Positions 26,851 through 35,704 of a stretch of DNA of 64,000 nucleotides are shown here, one piece after another. Position 1 is the stretch's first letter; every line of letters begins with the position of its first letter. The notes under the pieces are model-generated. The model did not search any database and was not told where the DNA came from. It was given only the letters and a program-made list of their open reading frames with translations. Source of the DNA: Limnochorda sp. LNt (GTDB lineage: Bacteria > Bacillota > Limnochordia > Limnochordales > Geochordaceae); contig NZ_CP141614.1 in NCBI RefSeq assembly GCF_035593265.1, positions 1,798,001 through 1,862,000 on the forward strand, written 5' to 3'. A program made the translations under genes and the position numbers.

Positions 26851-27708
26851 TCAGAGGCTCCGATGCTCCCGGAGACGTCCCCGCCAGTGGATCACCCGCC
26901 GGACGCCCGCTCGCCGCATCCACTCCCGGGCTCGCTCGAACCCGTGTCCCACCTCGCTCGGGTCGTGGGCGTCGGAGCCGAGGTGCACGTCGAGCCCGGC
27001 CTCCACCATGCGACGCAGCAGCTCCTCGGCGGGGTAGATCTCCCCCACGGGCTTGCGCAGTCCTGCCGTGTTGACCTCGACGGCGATCCCCCGCGAGGCC
27101 GCTTCTCGTAAGAAATCCTCGAAGGCCGCCTGCGGAAAGTGCCGGGGGCGGTGCCCGAATTTCTTGGGGAGGTCGGGGTGCGCCAGCACGTCGAACAGCC
27201 CGCTGGCCGCGGCTTGCCGCATCAACCGCCAGTAGCGCTCCCACAGCGCCTCGCCGTCGGCCTGCGGCCACGTGATGGAGGCCGAGCAGTCGATGCACGC
27301 CCCGTCGACGAAGTGCACGGAGCCGATGACGTAGTCCCAGGGGATCCCCTCCAGGGCCCGAGCGATCGCGGCCTCCTGCCCCGGCAGGTAGTCCACCTCG
27401 ATGCCGAGCCGCACCGCAAGCCCCTGCTCGCGGGCGGCGAGCACCGCGTCGGCGTAGCGCCGCAGGGGCTCGCGAAACTCCGCGGAGAGCCACCGGCGCA
27501 CCTCGGGGTGCTGAGGGCGTCCCTCCCCGAAGAGCTCCTCCATCACCGGGCGGAACTCGGCGAATCGGTGCGCGTGCTCGCTGATGCCGATCTCGGCCAC
27601 ACCCGCCCGGCGGGCCGCCTCTGCGTAGAGCCGCACCCGCTCGGGCGTGTAGGGGCAGGGATCGGTGACGTCGTCCCCCTCCAGGTGCATGTGGTAGTCG
27701 GGCAGCAT
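26851..27708 (-). CDS. PHP-domain phosphatase, histidinol-phosphatase-like
   Basis: A 285-residue PHP-family metal-dependent phosphoesterase of the HisK type. Metal ligands are visible in order: YHMHLEGDD, GISEHAHRF, GIEVDYLPGQ, SVHFVDG, LAHPDLPKKFG, EVNTAGLRKPVGEIYP and LGSDAHDPSEVG. HisK dephosphorylates histidinol phosphate, the eighth step of histidine synthesis; paralogues act on other phosphates, and no other his gene is present here. ATG 27708 (SD gggggat) is the natural family start. It ends ten nt before the exported-protein gene on the same strand. Confidence 0.85.
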   Translation of the reverse strand: MLPDYHMHLEGDDVTDPCPYTPERVRLYAEAARRAGVAEIGISEHAHRFAEFRPVMEELFGEGRPQHPEVRRWLSAEFREPLRRYADAVLAAREQGLAVRLGIEVDYLPGQEAAIARALEGIPWDYVIGSVHFVDGACIDCSASITWPQADGEALWERYWRLMRQAAASGLFDVLAHPDLPKKFGHRPRHFPQAAFEDFLREAASRGIAVEVNTAGLRKPVGEIYPAEELLRRMVEAGLDVHLGSDAHDPSEVGHGFERAREWMRRAGVRRVIHWRGRLREHRSL

Positions 27709-27839
27709 CGCTCGTCCATCCCCCGGGGCATCGTAGGCGCCGACCCCGGCCCCGGTCAAGGCGGCCCGGAAGGAGTCCGCCTCATCGTGCAGAACGTGGA
27801 AGCGAGGGAGGGGAAGCCGACTTGGCCAGGGAGACAGCG

Positions 27840-28292
27840 ATGACGACCGGCAGGCATCGGCGGACGTTGGCGACGTGGAGCCTTGCCGTGGCCCTGGCGC
27901 TCTCGACGGCCATCACAGCCCTGGCCGCCGGCGCGCCAGCCGGGGCCGGCTATGCGACGGTGGAGCTCTCGGGGGTGGTCATCCTCCGGGTCCGCGACGC
28001 GGGCGGGTGGCCGTCCGTCTACGCCCGGGCCGACGAGGTCTACAAGCGGCTCAACGAGGCCATCAACGCCTACCAGGACCGGCTCACGCCGGAGCTGGTC
28101 CGCGTCGGGCAGGTGGGCACGACGCCGGCCCTCTTCATCGGCGAGCATCTGCTGGTGACCGTCGACGAGACCAGCGCCCGCCTCAACGGCACCACGCCCG
28201 AGACGCTGGCGCGCGTCTGGGCCGCCAACCTCAAGGCAGCCCTGTCCCGCTTCGTGCAGGCCCGGCAGGGGCCGGCCAGCTCCGATCTCTGA
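27840..28292 (+). CDS. exported hypothetical protein with a short alpha/beta domain
   Basis: A 150-residue protein. A signal peptide (TLATWSLAVALALSTAITAL) precedes one compact domain: VVILRVRDAGGWPSVYARAD, then KRLNEAINAYQDRLTPE, TPALFIGEHLLVTVDETSAR and a final helix LARVWAANLKAALSRF. A similar short domain precedes mechanosensitive-channel and other membrane proteins in cyanobacteria and some Firmicutes, but here it stands alone. The function is unknown. ATG 27840 and TTG 27822 both have SD sequences. The gene ends in a clear hairpin terminator. It is divergent from the PHP phosphatase gene. Confidence 0.7.
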   Translation: MTTGRHRRTLATWSLAVALALSTAITALAAGAPAGAGYATVELSGVVILRVRDAGGWPSVYARADEVYKRLNEAINAYQDRLTPELVRVGQVGTTPALFIGEHLLVTVDETSARLNGTTPETLARVWAANLKAALSRFVQARQGPASSDL

Positions 28293-28301
28293 GGGTGGGC
28301 G

Positions 28302-28327
28302 ACGGGGCCCGCTGTCGCGGGCCCCGT
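28302..28327 (+). terminator. intrinsic terminator-like hairpin
   Basis: Perfect 11-bp stem (acggggcccgc, loop tgtc, complement) followed by tcgtctcttg, 9 nt after the stop of the exported-protein gene. It also separates this gene from the convergent rsmE, so it may serve both. Confidence 0.65.
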
Positions 28328-28362
28328 TCGTCTCTTGCGTCCCGATCGTGCTCGCCTGCTCC

Positions 28363-29172
28363 TCATCCGGGGTCGCCGACGTCGAGCGGCCCCGGCGGCC
28401 GATCCAGGTCGCCCCACCACGCCTGGAGCAGGGCGAGTGCGAGCCATCCTGCCGTCTCGGTGCGAAGGATCCGGGGGCCGAGCGACACGACCTCGAAGCC
28501 GCACCCGATGGCGGCGTCGGTCTCCTCCTCGCTCCATCCCCCCTCGGGCCCGATGGCGACCACCGCCCCCGAGACGCCCTGCGGCGACCGCTCTCGGAGC
28601 CAGCGGGTGAGCGGCAGCCGGGCCTTCTCCCCGGCCAGGAGTCGCAGCCATCCCCCCTCGAGGAGCCCGGCCCGGTCCAGAGCCTCGCGCCACGGCACCG
28701 GGGGCCGCACCACGGGGACGACGGAGCGACCGGCCTGACGGGCGGCGGTCTCCACCACTCGCCGCCACCGCATCACCCGCTGGCCCCCCGCATCGGGCCT
28801 CGCGACGCAACGGTGCGTCACGACCGGCCAGATCTCGTGGACGCCCAGTTCGGTGGCCTTCTCCAGCGCCAGCTCCATCCGCCCGCTCTTGGCCACAGCC
28901 TGCAGCAGCACGAGCCGCAGCCCGGCCTCCGGCGACGCCGCCCGGTCGGGGCTCCTCCCCTCGAGCCGCACCACCACCCGGCCAGGCTCCACGGCGTGGA
29001 TGCAGCCCTCGACGCTGTGGCCCTGCCCGTCGAAGAGCTCGATGGCCTGCCCCGGCCGTGCCCGCATGACACGGCGCAACCGGCGCGCCTCGGCACCGTC
29101 CACCACCACGGTCGCCGTCTCCATCCCGGCCGCCAGCCGTTGCGGCTCGACCCGGGCCCGCAACCGGCTCAC
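28363..29172 (-). CDS. rsmE: 16S rRNA (uracil1498-N3)-methyltransferase RsmE
   Basis: SPOUT-class methyltransferase that modifies U1498 of 16S rRNA. The 269-residue product has the N-terminal PUA-like part (LRRVMRARPGQAIELFDG) and the SPOUT knot with VVAIGPEGGWSEEETDAA and VSLGPRILRTETAGWLAL, which bind SAM. The GTG at 29172 overlaps the prmA stop (GTGA), as expected for the dnaJ-prmA-rsmE order of Firmicutes. It is the last gene of the hrcA-grpE-dnaK-dnaJ-prmA-rsmE run; mtaB does not follow. Confidence 0.95.
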   Translation of the reverse strand: MSRLRARVEPQRLAAGMETATVVVDGAEARRLRRVMRARPGQAIELFDGQGHSVEGCIHAVEPGRVVVRLEGRSPDRAASPEAGLRLVLLQAVAKSGRMELALEKATELGVHEIWPVVTHRCVARPDAGGQRVMRWRRVVETAARQAGRSVVPVVRPPVPWREALDRAGLLEGGWLRLLAGEKARLPLTRWLRERSPQGVSGAVVAIGPEGGWSEEETDAAIGCGFEVVSLGPRILRTETAGWLALALLQAWWGDLDRPPGPLDVGDPG

Positions 29173-30164
29173 GAGGCCACCTCCACGGGACGGCGCGCCG
29201 AGACCCAGGCCCACCCGGCCCAGACCCCTCGCTCCTCCGGCACCAGGCCCCGTGCGGCCAGCGCCGCCTCCACGTCGGGCGCCTTCTCCTCGACGATGCC
29301 GGCGCCCACCAGCCAGCCGCCCGGTCTCACCAGGCGTGCCAGCGGCTCCGCCAGCTCCACCAGCGTCTCCGCGACGAGGTTGGCCAGCACCAGGGCCGCA
29401 CCCTCGGTCCCCGCCTCACGAGCCGCCTGCTCCACCGAGCCGACCCGCAGCACCAGCGATCGCACGCCGTTGAGGCGGGCGTTGGCCCGGGCGACACGCA
29501 CGGCCTCGGGGTCCCGGTCCACTGCCACGATGCGCTCGGCCCCCAGGCGCCAGGCCGCGATGGCCAGCACGCCGCTGCCCGTGCCGATGTCGACCACCGG
29601 CCCTGCCGGCGGATTGCCCCGCATGGCCAGCTCCAGCGCCCACAGGGCCTGCTGAGTGCTGGGATGGTGCCCGGTGCCGAAGGCCATGCCGGGGGGGATG
29701 ACGAGCGGCAGCAAGCCGTATGGCCCGGGCGATGGCCGCCCGGCCCGGTCCCCGCTGCGGCGTCGCGCCGGGCGGCCCGAGACCCGGATGCCCGCCACCC
29801 TGACCGGGCGTAGCGTCCGGCTCCAGGCCTCCCGCCACGCGCGGGGGTCCACCGTCACCGGCTCGACGACGATCGGGCCCGGCGCGGCCCCCTCTTTCGT
29901 ACCGGCGGGTCTGACCGACGCCCGCCATGCCCGGAGGGCACCTCGCAGGCCTCGGGCTGCCGCCGCGGCCGCGGCGCGCGTCGAGAAGTAGGCGCGCAGG
30001 CGCGCGACGCCCTGCCCGGTGCCATCGTCGTTCCGCCGCTCCTCCAGCTCGATGCCGGCGCTGCCGTCTCGGGCCAGCAACCACCCCGCCAGGTCGGCCT
30101 CGGCCGGTGAGAGATGGGCGGTGACGGTCCACCACCGCGAGGCGGGACGACGCCGGACGCCCAT
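29169..30164 (-). CDS. prmA: ribosomal protein L11 methyltransferase PrmA
   Basis: Methylates lysines and the N-terminus of ribosomal protein L11. The 331-residue product has the family signatures PPGMAFGTGHHPSTQQAL, the SAM-binding motif VVDIGTGSGVLAIAAWRLGA and LVLANLVAETLVEL. An inserted Arg/Gly-rich stretch of about 20 residues sits before the catalytic domain (near residue 130), which makes the protein slightly longer than usual. It lies between dnaJ (6 nt upstream) and rsmE (4-nt overlap). Confidence 0.95.
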   Translation of the reverse strand: MGVRRRPASRWWTVTAHLSPAEADLAGWLLARDGSAGIELEERRNDDGTGQGVARLRAYFSTRAAAAAAARGLRGALRAWRASVRPAGTKEGAAPGPIVVEPVTVDPRAWREAWSRTLRPVRVAGIRVSGRPARRRSGDRAGRPSPGPYGLLPLVIPPGMAFGTGHHPSTQQALWALELAMRGNPPAGPVVDIGTGSGVLAIAAWRLGAERIVAVDRDPEAVRVARANARLNGVRSLVLRVGSVEQAAREAGTEGAALVLANLVAETLVELAEPLARLVRPGGWLVGAGIVEEKAPDVEAALAARGLVPEERGVWAGWAWVSARRPVEVAS

Positions 30165-30170
30165 GGCCCC

Positions 30171-31352
30171 TCAGCGCCGATGCCAGCGCCCGAAGACGCC
30201 CGAGCGGGACGAGCGGTGACCCTCTCGGGGCCCGGCGCTCTCGGAATCCGACGTGCCCTCGGCCGAACCCAGGGCCTCGCGCAGCAACGTCTTCTGGCGC
30301 TCGGAGAGGCGCGTCGGCGTCACCACCCGGAAGGTGACGATCTGGTCCCCGCGGCCGCCCGAGGGCCGGGCGATGCCCTTGCCGGGGATCCGGTAGGTGT
30401 CGCCTGTCTGGGTGCCCTCCCGCACCGGCACCCGAGCCTCGCCGTCCAGCGTGGGGACCCGCACCTCGCCCCCCAGCGCGGCCTCCAGCAGGCCCACCGG
30501 CACCTCGCAGTGGACGTCGAAGCCATGGCGCCGGAAGACCGGGTGCGGCTTGACCGTGACGAAGACGTAGAGATCGCCCGGCGGCCCGCCGTCCTGCCCC
30601 ATGTCGCCCATGCCGACGACCCGTACCCGCATGCCGTCCTCGACACCGGGCGGCACCTTGACGCTCACCCGCCGGCGCTGCCGCACCCGTCCCTCGCCGC
30701 CGCACGCGCGGCACCGCACCGGGATCTCCACGCCCCGGCCCCCGCAGCGCGGGCATGTCCTCACCTGCACGAAGCGCCCCAGGAAGGTCTCGCTCACCTG
30801 CTGGACCTGCCCGGCGCCGCCACAGACGCTGCAGCGCTGCGGAGGATGGCCGGGCTCGGCGCGAGAGCCGTTGCAGCGGGGACAGACCTCCATTCGCGGG
30901 ACCTCGATCGGCACCTCGACGCCGAAGGCCGCCTGCTCGAACGTGAGCTCCAGATCGTAGCGCAGGTCATCGCCTCGCGCCGGCACGTGGCCGCTCCCGC
31001 CCCGGCCGGCCCCGCCGGTGAAGAGGTCGAAGAGGTCGCCGAAGAGGTCGCCGAGGTCGCCGAAGCCCCCGGGCCACGGCCCTGCGGCGCCGGGCCCGCT
31101 CCCGTCGCCGCCCGGTGCCGCCTGCCCGTCGAAGACGTGACCGAAGCGGTCGTATTGCGCCCGCTTCTCGGGATCGCTCAGGACCTGGTAGGCCTCGGCA
31201 ATCTCCTTGAACTTCTCGGCCGCATCGGGATCCTCTTTGTTGACGTCGGGGTGGTAGCGGCGCGCCAGCTCGCGAAACGCCCGCTTGATCTCGTCGGGGC
31301 TCGCGTCGCGGCGGACCCCCAGCACCTCGTAGTAGTCACGCTTGGCCGCCAT
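30171..31352 (-). CDS. dnaJ: chaperone protein DnaJ
   Basis: Hsp40 co-chaperone that delivers substrates to DnaK and stimulates its ATPase. The 393-residue product has an N-terminal J domain with HPD ([19 protein letters not shown]), a Gly/Phe-rich linker (about residues 75-125), four zinc-binding repeats near 150-205 ([31 protein letters not shown]) and the C-terminal substrate-binding domain. The C-terminus has an extra Ser/Arg-rich tail. It follows dnaK after 32 nt and belongs to the CIRCE-controlled run. Confidence 0.97.
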   Translation of the reverse strand: MAAKRDYYEVLGVRRDASPDEIKRAFRELARRYHPDVNKEDPDAAEKFKEIAEAYQVLSDPEKRAQYDRFGHVFDGQAAPGGDGSGPGAAGPWPGGFGDLGDLFGDLFDLFTGGAGRGGSGHVPARGDDLRYDLELTFEQAAFGVEVPIEVPRMEVCPRCNGSRAEPGHPPQRCSVCGGAGQVQQVSETFLGRFVQVRTCPRCGGRGVEIPVRCRACGGEGRVRQRRRVSVKVPPGVEDGMRVRVVGMGDMGQDGGPPGDLYVFVTVKPHPVFRRHGFDVHCEVPVGLLEAALGGEVRVPTLDGEARVPVREGTQTGDTYRIPGKGIARPSGGRGDQIVTFRVVTPTRLSERQKTLLREALGSAEGTSDSESAGPREGHRSSRSGVFGRWHRR

Positions 31353-31384
31353 GGCGTGCCCTCACCCCGTCCGGCGGGGCGACG

Positions 31385-33262
31385 TCACCCGCTGGTCCCG
31401 CCCGGCCCCGGGTTGTCGACCCGAAACTCGGCGTCCACGACCCGCTCGCCCGAGGACCGGCCGTCGGTCGAGGCGCCACCGGGCGTCCCGTCGGTGCCGG
31501 GTGCCTGGTTGCCGCCGGTGGCGGCATAGACCGCGGTGGTCACCTCGTGCAGGGCCTTGCTCAGCTCCTCCATCCGGTCCTTGATGAGCCGGGCGTCGTT
31601 GGACTCCATGGCCTGGCGCAGCTGGGTGCGGGCCTGCTCCACGCGCTCCTTCTGCTGGGCGGTCACCTTGTCGCCCATCTCCTTGAGCATCCTCTCGGCC
31701 GAGTAGAGCAGGTTGTCGGCCTGGTTGCGCGCCTCGGCCAGCTCCTTGCGCTTGCGGTCCTCCTCGGCGTGCCGCTCGGCCTCCTGCACCATCCGCTGGA
31801 TCTCCTCTTCGGAGAGCCGGGTGGAGCGCACCGTGATGGCCTGCGAGCGGCCGGTGCCCAGGTCCTTGGCCGAGACGTTGACGATGCCGTCGGCGTCGAT
31901 GTCGAAGCTGACCTCGATCTTGGGCACGCCCCGGGGTGCCGGCGGGATGCCCGTCAGGGTGAAGCGGCCCAGGGAGACGTTGTCGGCTGCCATGGGACGC
32001 TCGCCCTGCAGCACGTGGATCTCCACCGAGGTCTGGTTGTCGGCGGCGGTGGTGAAGACCTCCTTCTTGCTGGTGGGGATGGGCGTGTTGCGCGGGATCA
32101 GGACCGTCATGACGCCGCCCAGCGTCTCCACCCCCAGGGAGAGCGGCGTCACGTCCACCAGGACGATGCCCCGCATCTCGCCGCCCAGCACCGCTGCCTG
32201 GATGGCCGCGCCGACGGCCACGGCCTCGTCCGGGTTGACGCCCTTGCTGGGCTCCTTGCCGAAGATCTGGCGGATCTTGTCCTGCACCGCCGGGATGCGG
32301 GTCGAGCCGCCCACCAGCAGGATGCGATCCACCTGCGAAGGGCTCAGCCTGGCGTCCTCCAGCGCCCGCATGACGGGCCCCACCGTCGCCTCGACGAGAT
32401 CGGCCGTCAGCTGGTTGAAGAGCGCCCGCGTCAGGGTGCGCTCCAGGTGCACCGGGCCGGTGGGTCCGGCCGCGATGAACGGCAGGCTGATGGTGGTCTC
32501 CAGCAGGGTCGACAGCTCGATCTTGGCCTTCTCGGCTGCCTCCTTGAGCCGCTGCAGCGCCGTGCGGTCCGAGGAGACGTCCACCCCGGACTCGCGCTTG
32601 AGCTCGTCGATGAGCCAGCGCACGATGCGCTCGTCGAAGTCGTCGCCGCCCAGCCGGTTGTTGCCGGAGGTGGCGCGCACCTCGAAGACGCCCCCGCCGA
32701 TCTCCAGCACCGAGACGTCGAAGGTGCCGCCGCCCAGGTCGAAGACGACGACCTTGAGGTCCTCCTTCTCCTTGTCGATGCCGTAGGCCAGGGCGGCCGC
32801 CGTGGGCTCGTTGATGACGCGTAGCACCTCGAGCCCCGCGATGGTGCCGGCGTCCTTGGTGGCCTGCCGCTGCGCGTCGGTGAAGTAAGCTGGGCAGGTG
32901 ATGACGGCCTTGCGGATGGGCGTGCCCAGGTAGGCCTCGGCGTCCTGCTTCATCTTCTGCAGGATCATGGCCGAGATCTCCTGGGGCGTGTAGCTCTTAC
33001 CGTCGATGGCGACCCGGTGGTCGGTGCCCATCTTGCGCTTGATGGAGAGCACCGTGCGCTCCGGATTCAAGACGGCCTGCCGCTTGGCGGCCTGGCCCAC
33101 CAGGCGCTGGCCGTCCCTGGTCCATGCCACCGCCGACGGCGTCAGGCGGCTCCCCTCCGCGTTGGGGATGACGGTCACCTCGCCGCCTTCCATCACCGCA
33201 ATGACCGAGTTGGTCGTACCGAGGTCGATGCCCACGATCCGCTCGGTGCCCTTGTCACTCAT
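31385..33262 (-). CDS. dnaK: chaperone protein DnaK (Hsp70)
   Basis: ATP-dependent Hsp70 chaperone. The 625-residue product starts [19 protein letters not shown], and shows the ATPase signatures [20 protein letters not shown] and [17 protein letters not shown], the interdomain linker [19 protein letters not shown] and the helical lid; the C-terminus is Gly/Thr-rich. ATG 33262 has SD aggaaggga. Its start overlaps the end of grpE by 8 nt. Heat-shock control by HrcA/CIRCE is expected from the operon layout. Confidence 0.98.
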   Translation of the reverse strand: MSDKGTERIVGIDLGTTNSVIAVMEGGEVTVIPNAEGSRLTPSAVAWTRDGQRLVGQAAKRQAVLNPERTVLSIKRKMGTDHRVAIDGKSYTPQEISAMILQKMKQDAEAYLGTPIRKAVITCPAYFTDAQRQATKDAGTIAGLEVLRVINEPTAAALAYGIDKEKEDLKVVVFDLGGGTFDVSVLEIGGGVFEVRATSGNNRLGGDDFDERIVRWLIDELKRESGVDVSSDRTALQRLKEAAEKAKIELSTLLETTISLPFIAAGPTGPVHLERTLTRALFNQLTADLVEATVGPVMRALEDARLSPSQVDRILLVGGSTRIPAVQDKIRQIFGKEPSKGVNPDEAVAVGAAIQAAVLGGEMRGIVLVDVTPLSLGVETLGGVMTVLIPRNTPIPTSKKEVFTTAADNQTSVEIHVLQGERPMAADNVSLGRFTLTGIPPAPRGVPKIEVSFDIDADGIVNVSAKDLGTGRSQAITVRSTRLSEEEIQRMVQEAERHAEEDRKRKELAEARNQADNLLYSAERMLKEMGDKVTAQQKERVEQARTQLRQAMESNDARLIKDRMEELSKALHEVTTAVYAATGGNQAPGTDGTPGGASTDGRSSGERVVDAEFRVDNPGPGGTSG

Positions 33263-33926
33263 CTGCGATCCCTTCCTGGCCATCGGGTATGGTCTGAGAC
33301 GGAGCCTCCGGTGGCGTCGGAGTCGGCTCGTCGCCGGCGCGCCGGTAGACCCCAACCTTCACCATGGCCGGGCGCACCACCCGGCCCCGTCGGGTGAAAC
33401 CGCGCCGCAGCTCCTCCAGCACGCGCCCGTCCTGGGACGGGTCCTCCACCTCCACGGCCTCCACGGCCTGATGGAGAGCCGGGTCGAAGGCAGCGCCCCT
33501 GGCCGCCATCGCCTCGATGCCCGCCCGCTCCAGGGCCGAGAGGAGCTTCTGTTGGACCATTCTAATCCCCGTGGCCACCGATGACCACGCCGGATCCTCG
33601 GGCACCGCCGACAGGGCGCGCTCCAGGTCGTCGACCACCCCCAGCAGGGGCTCGGTCATGCGCTCGATGGCCTCGTCGGCCATCCGCTCCGCGTCGGCCC
33701 GGCTGCGACGGCGCAGGAGCTCGAAGTCGACCATCAGGCGCTGCACCTGGGCTTCGAGCGCCCGGGTCCGCTCCAGGGCCGCGGCGAGCGCGGCCTCGGC
33801 GGCCTGAGGCGACGCCCCGTCCCGGCTCACGTCCTGGGCCGCGTCGGGGTCTCCCGCGGGCTCCTGCTCGGTGGCCTCGGGCTCGTCGCGTGCCTCCTCG
33901 CTCTCGTGAGGCTGCTGCTCGTGCAG
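33255..33926 (-). CDS. grpE: nucleotide exchange factor GrpE
   Basis: Releases ADP from DnaK. The C-terminal beta domain is typical: [20 protein letters not shown] and [13 protein letters not shown], after a long coiled coil that begins near [20 protein letters not shown]. The start is unusual. A GTG at 33830 would give 191 residues but has no SD. In the same frame, 32 codons upstream, CTG 33926 lies 8 nt after a strong SD (aaggggg) and adds an acidic N-terminus (many Glu/Asp) typical of GrpE. No ATG, GTG or TTG is in frame between them. I therefore take CTG as the start (223 residues), with moderate certainty. Confidence 0.88.
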   Translation of the reverse strand: MHEQQPHESEEARDEPEATEQEPAGDPDAAQDVSRDGASPQAAEAALAAALERTRALEAQVQRLMVDFELLRRRSRADAERMADEAIERMTEPLLGVVDDLERALSAVPEDPAWSSVATGIRMVQQKLLSALERAGIEAMAARGAAFDPALHQAVEAVEVEDPSQDGRVLEELRRGFTRRGRVVRPAMVKVGVYRRAGDEPTPTPPEAPSQTIPDGQEGIADE

Positions 33927-34005
33927 AGTCGTTACCCCCTTCGAAGACGATGGCCTGCCGGCCTCCGCCGCAGGCCATCGTCGAGACGCGATGGTCCGTG
34001 TCGGG

Positions 34006-35037
34006 TCACTCGTCGCCCGGCAGACGCTCCAGGGTCTCGCTGAGCATGTCGGCCATGGCCTGGACCGCGGCCACGGTGAAGCGATAATCCATCCGCGTCG
34101 GACCGATGAGCCCGATGACGCCCACCGGGCGGTCGCCCGGCCCGTACGGCGCCAGGACCACGCTACAGCGCTGCAGCTCGGCGACGGGCTGCTCGCGGCC
34201 GATGACGACCGCGACGTCGCCCACCTCGCCGCCCATCATCAGGGTGACCAGTGTCTCGGGCTCCTGCAGGCGGTCCAGCACCTGGCGCGTCCGGTCCACG
34301 TCCCTAAACTCGGGCTGCTCCAACAAGAACGGCATCCCGTCCAGGTAGGCCTGCTCGCCCTCCTGGCCCTGCCCCAAGAGATCCAAGAGCGGCGTCAGGG
34401 CCATCTCCCGCACCCGGCGCGAGGGCACCTCGTCGCTGAGCTGCTCGAGCAGGGTACGGTCCAGCTCCCGTGCCGAGACCCCGGCCAGGGCCTGCGTCAG
34501 GATGGCGGAGAGGCGCTGCAGCAGCTCCCCCTGGTCGGCCGCGTCGGCCCACTGCAGCAGGCGGTTGTAGACGAAGCCCGCGTCCGCCACCACCACCAGC
34601 AGCACGTGCCCCCGATCGACGGGGGTGAACTGCACGTGGCGCACCGTCAGCCGCCTGAGCGACGGCTTGAGCACCAACGTGGCGTAGCGGGTGCTGCGGC
34701 TCAGGGCACGGCCCGCCCGGTAGATGACCTGGTCCGGGTCGGGCGTCGCCGCCAGCTCCCGCCGCATCTCGTCGCGAGCCTGGGGCGGGAGGTCGGGGCG
34801 CGGCATCAGCTCGTCGACGTAGAAGCGATACCCCCGGTCGGCTGGGATGCGACCCGCCGAGACGTGGGGCTGCTCCAGGTAGCCCTGCTCCTCCAGGTCC
34901 GCCATCTCGTTGCGGATGGTGGCGGGGCTGACGCCCGGCAGGTACTTGCGCGCGACGGTGCGCGAGCCCACCGGCTCCGCCGTGTGGACGTAATCGTCGA
35001 TGATGGCCTGGAGTATGCGCCGCTTACGATCCTCCAT
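34006..35037 (-). CDS. hrcA: heat-inducible transcription repressor HrcA
   Basis: Represses the dnaK and groE operons by binding CIRCE. The 343-residue product has the N-terminal winged helix with RKRRILQAIIDDYVHTAEP, ARKYLPGVSPATIRNEMADL and EEQGYLEQPHVSAGRIPADR, followed by the effector/dimer domain ending LIGPTRMDYRFTVAAVQAMA. It is the first gene of the run, 25 nt downstream of a perfect CIRCE, so it controls itself and the downstream chaperones. Confidence 0.97.
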   Translation of the reverse strand: MEDRKRRILQAIIDDYVHTAEPVGSRTVARKYLPGVSPATIRNEMADLEEQGYLEQPHVSAGRIPADRGYRFYVDELMPRPDLPPQARDEMRRELAATPDPDQVIYRAGRALSRSTRYATLVLKPSLRRLTVRHVQFTPVDRGHVLLVVVADAGFVYNRLLQWADAADQGELLQRLSAILTQALAGVSARELDRTLLEQLSDEVPSRRVREMALTPLLDLLGQGQEGEQAYLDGMPFLLEQPEFRDVDRTRQVLDRLQEPETLVTLMMGGEVGDVAVVIGREQPVAELQRCSVVLAPYGPGDRPVGVIGLIGPTRMDYRFTVAAVQAMADMLSETLERLPGDE

Positions 35038-35062
35038 CCCGCATCCCCAAACCTGCCGCCGT

Positions 35063-35089
35063 TTAGCACTCGAGAGCTTGGAGTGCTAA
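35063..35089 (-). promoter_or_regulatory. CIRCE element (HrcA operator)
   Basis: TTAGCACTC (35063-35071), 9-nt spacer, GAGTGCTAA (35081-35089): a perfect match to the consensus HrcA operator. It lies between the hrcA promoter and the hrcA start codon. Confidence 0.98.
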
Positions 35090-35100
35090 ACCCGTCCTTC

Positions 35101-35129
35101 AGGTTACCAGCGAGAGGCCGTCATGTCAA
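35101..35129 (-). promoter_or_regulatory. sigma-A-type promoter of hrcA-grpE-dnaK-dnaJ
   Basis: On the minus strand TTGACA (35124-35129), a 17-nt spacer and TAACCT (35101-35106). The transcription start would fall just before or at the CIRCE element, the standard layout for HrcA repression. Confidence 0.85.
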
Positions 35130-35145
35130 GAAAACGCGGCCCCGT

Positions 35146-35169
35146 GCGATACCTTTATGCAGGTATCGC
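35146..35169. promoter_or_regulatory. 24-bp perfect dyad, possible operator
   Basis: GCGATACCT (35146-35154), 6-nt spacer, AGGTATCGC (35161-35169): a perfect 9-bp inverted repeat between the hrcA promoter (17 nt away from its -35) and the divergent exported-protein gene (start 44 nt downstream). It matches no operator I know. It could bind a dimeric regulator acting on either gene. Confidence 0.45.
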
Positions 35170-35212
35170 CCCCGAGGGAGCGACACTGCCATCCGGCAAG
35201 GGGAAGGGAAGG

Positions 35213-35704
35213 ATGCGGGTGACCGTACACCAGACGATGTCGAGGCGACGGACGACGCGAGGGGTCGCGGCCACCGCCGCGCTCTTGCTGGCCCTGGTCG
35301 CCATGAGTGCGCCGGCGTCGGCCGAGCCTCGTCGTGTCCTGGGCTTTCACTTCTTCGCCGATGCTGTCGGCTTCGACATCGAGCGGGAGAGCTCGGGCGG
35401 CGGCTCGTGGCTGGCCGGCCTCAGCCTGGCACCCGTCGGCTTCTACGGCGGGATTCGCCAGTACGAGTCGGGAGCCGCCGACGACCGGACCTTCTGGACC
35501 GTCTATGCCACCGTGCAGTCGGGTGGCGGGCGCTTCAGCGACGAGCTGGTGCCGGGCCTGTGGGCCTCCGCCGGCTACGAGGTTCGGCTGGATCGCTCGG
35601 CCAGGGGTACGGGGGAGATCGGCTTCGGCCTGGTGGGGACCGACCGGGGGCTCGCCCCGCGGGTCTTCATCGGGCTGGCGCTGGGATGGCGGCTGCAGTC
35701 GTAG
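35213..35704 (+). CDS. small exported beta-rich hypothetical protein
   Basis: A 163-residue protein I do not recognise. The signal peptide (GVAATAALLLALVAMSAPAS) is followed by strands of alternating hydrophobic residues, such as SWLAGLSLAPVGFYGGI, RTFWTVYATVQSGGG and the terminal APRVFIGLALGWRLQ, with an aromatic near the C-terminus. The pattern resembles a small barrel or membrane-associated protein. ATG 35213 has SD ggggaaggg; ATG 35237 is also possible. Its 3' end overlaps the convergent hemW by 38 nt. It interrupts the usual hemW-hrcA adjacency, and the perfect dyad upstream suggests it is regulated. Confidence 0.65.
   Translation: MRVTVHQTMSRRRTTRGVAATAALLLALVAMSAPASAEPRRVLGFHFFADAVGFDIERESSGGGSWLAGLSLAPVGFYGGIRQYESGAADDRTFWTVYATVQSGGGRFSDELVPGLWASAGYEVRLDRSARGTGEIGFGLVGTDRGLAPRVFIGLALGWRLQS

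Noticed and set aside
33831-33926. Treating the acidic segment upstream of grpE as part of hrcA or as a separate peptide
   Set aside because: It is in frame with grpE, ends in it without a stop and has the expected GrpE composition.
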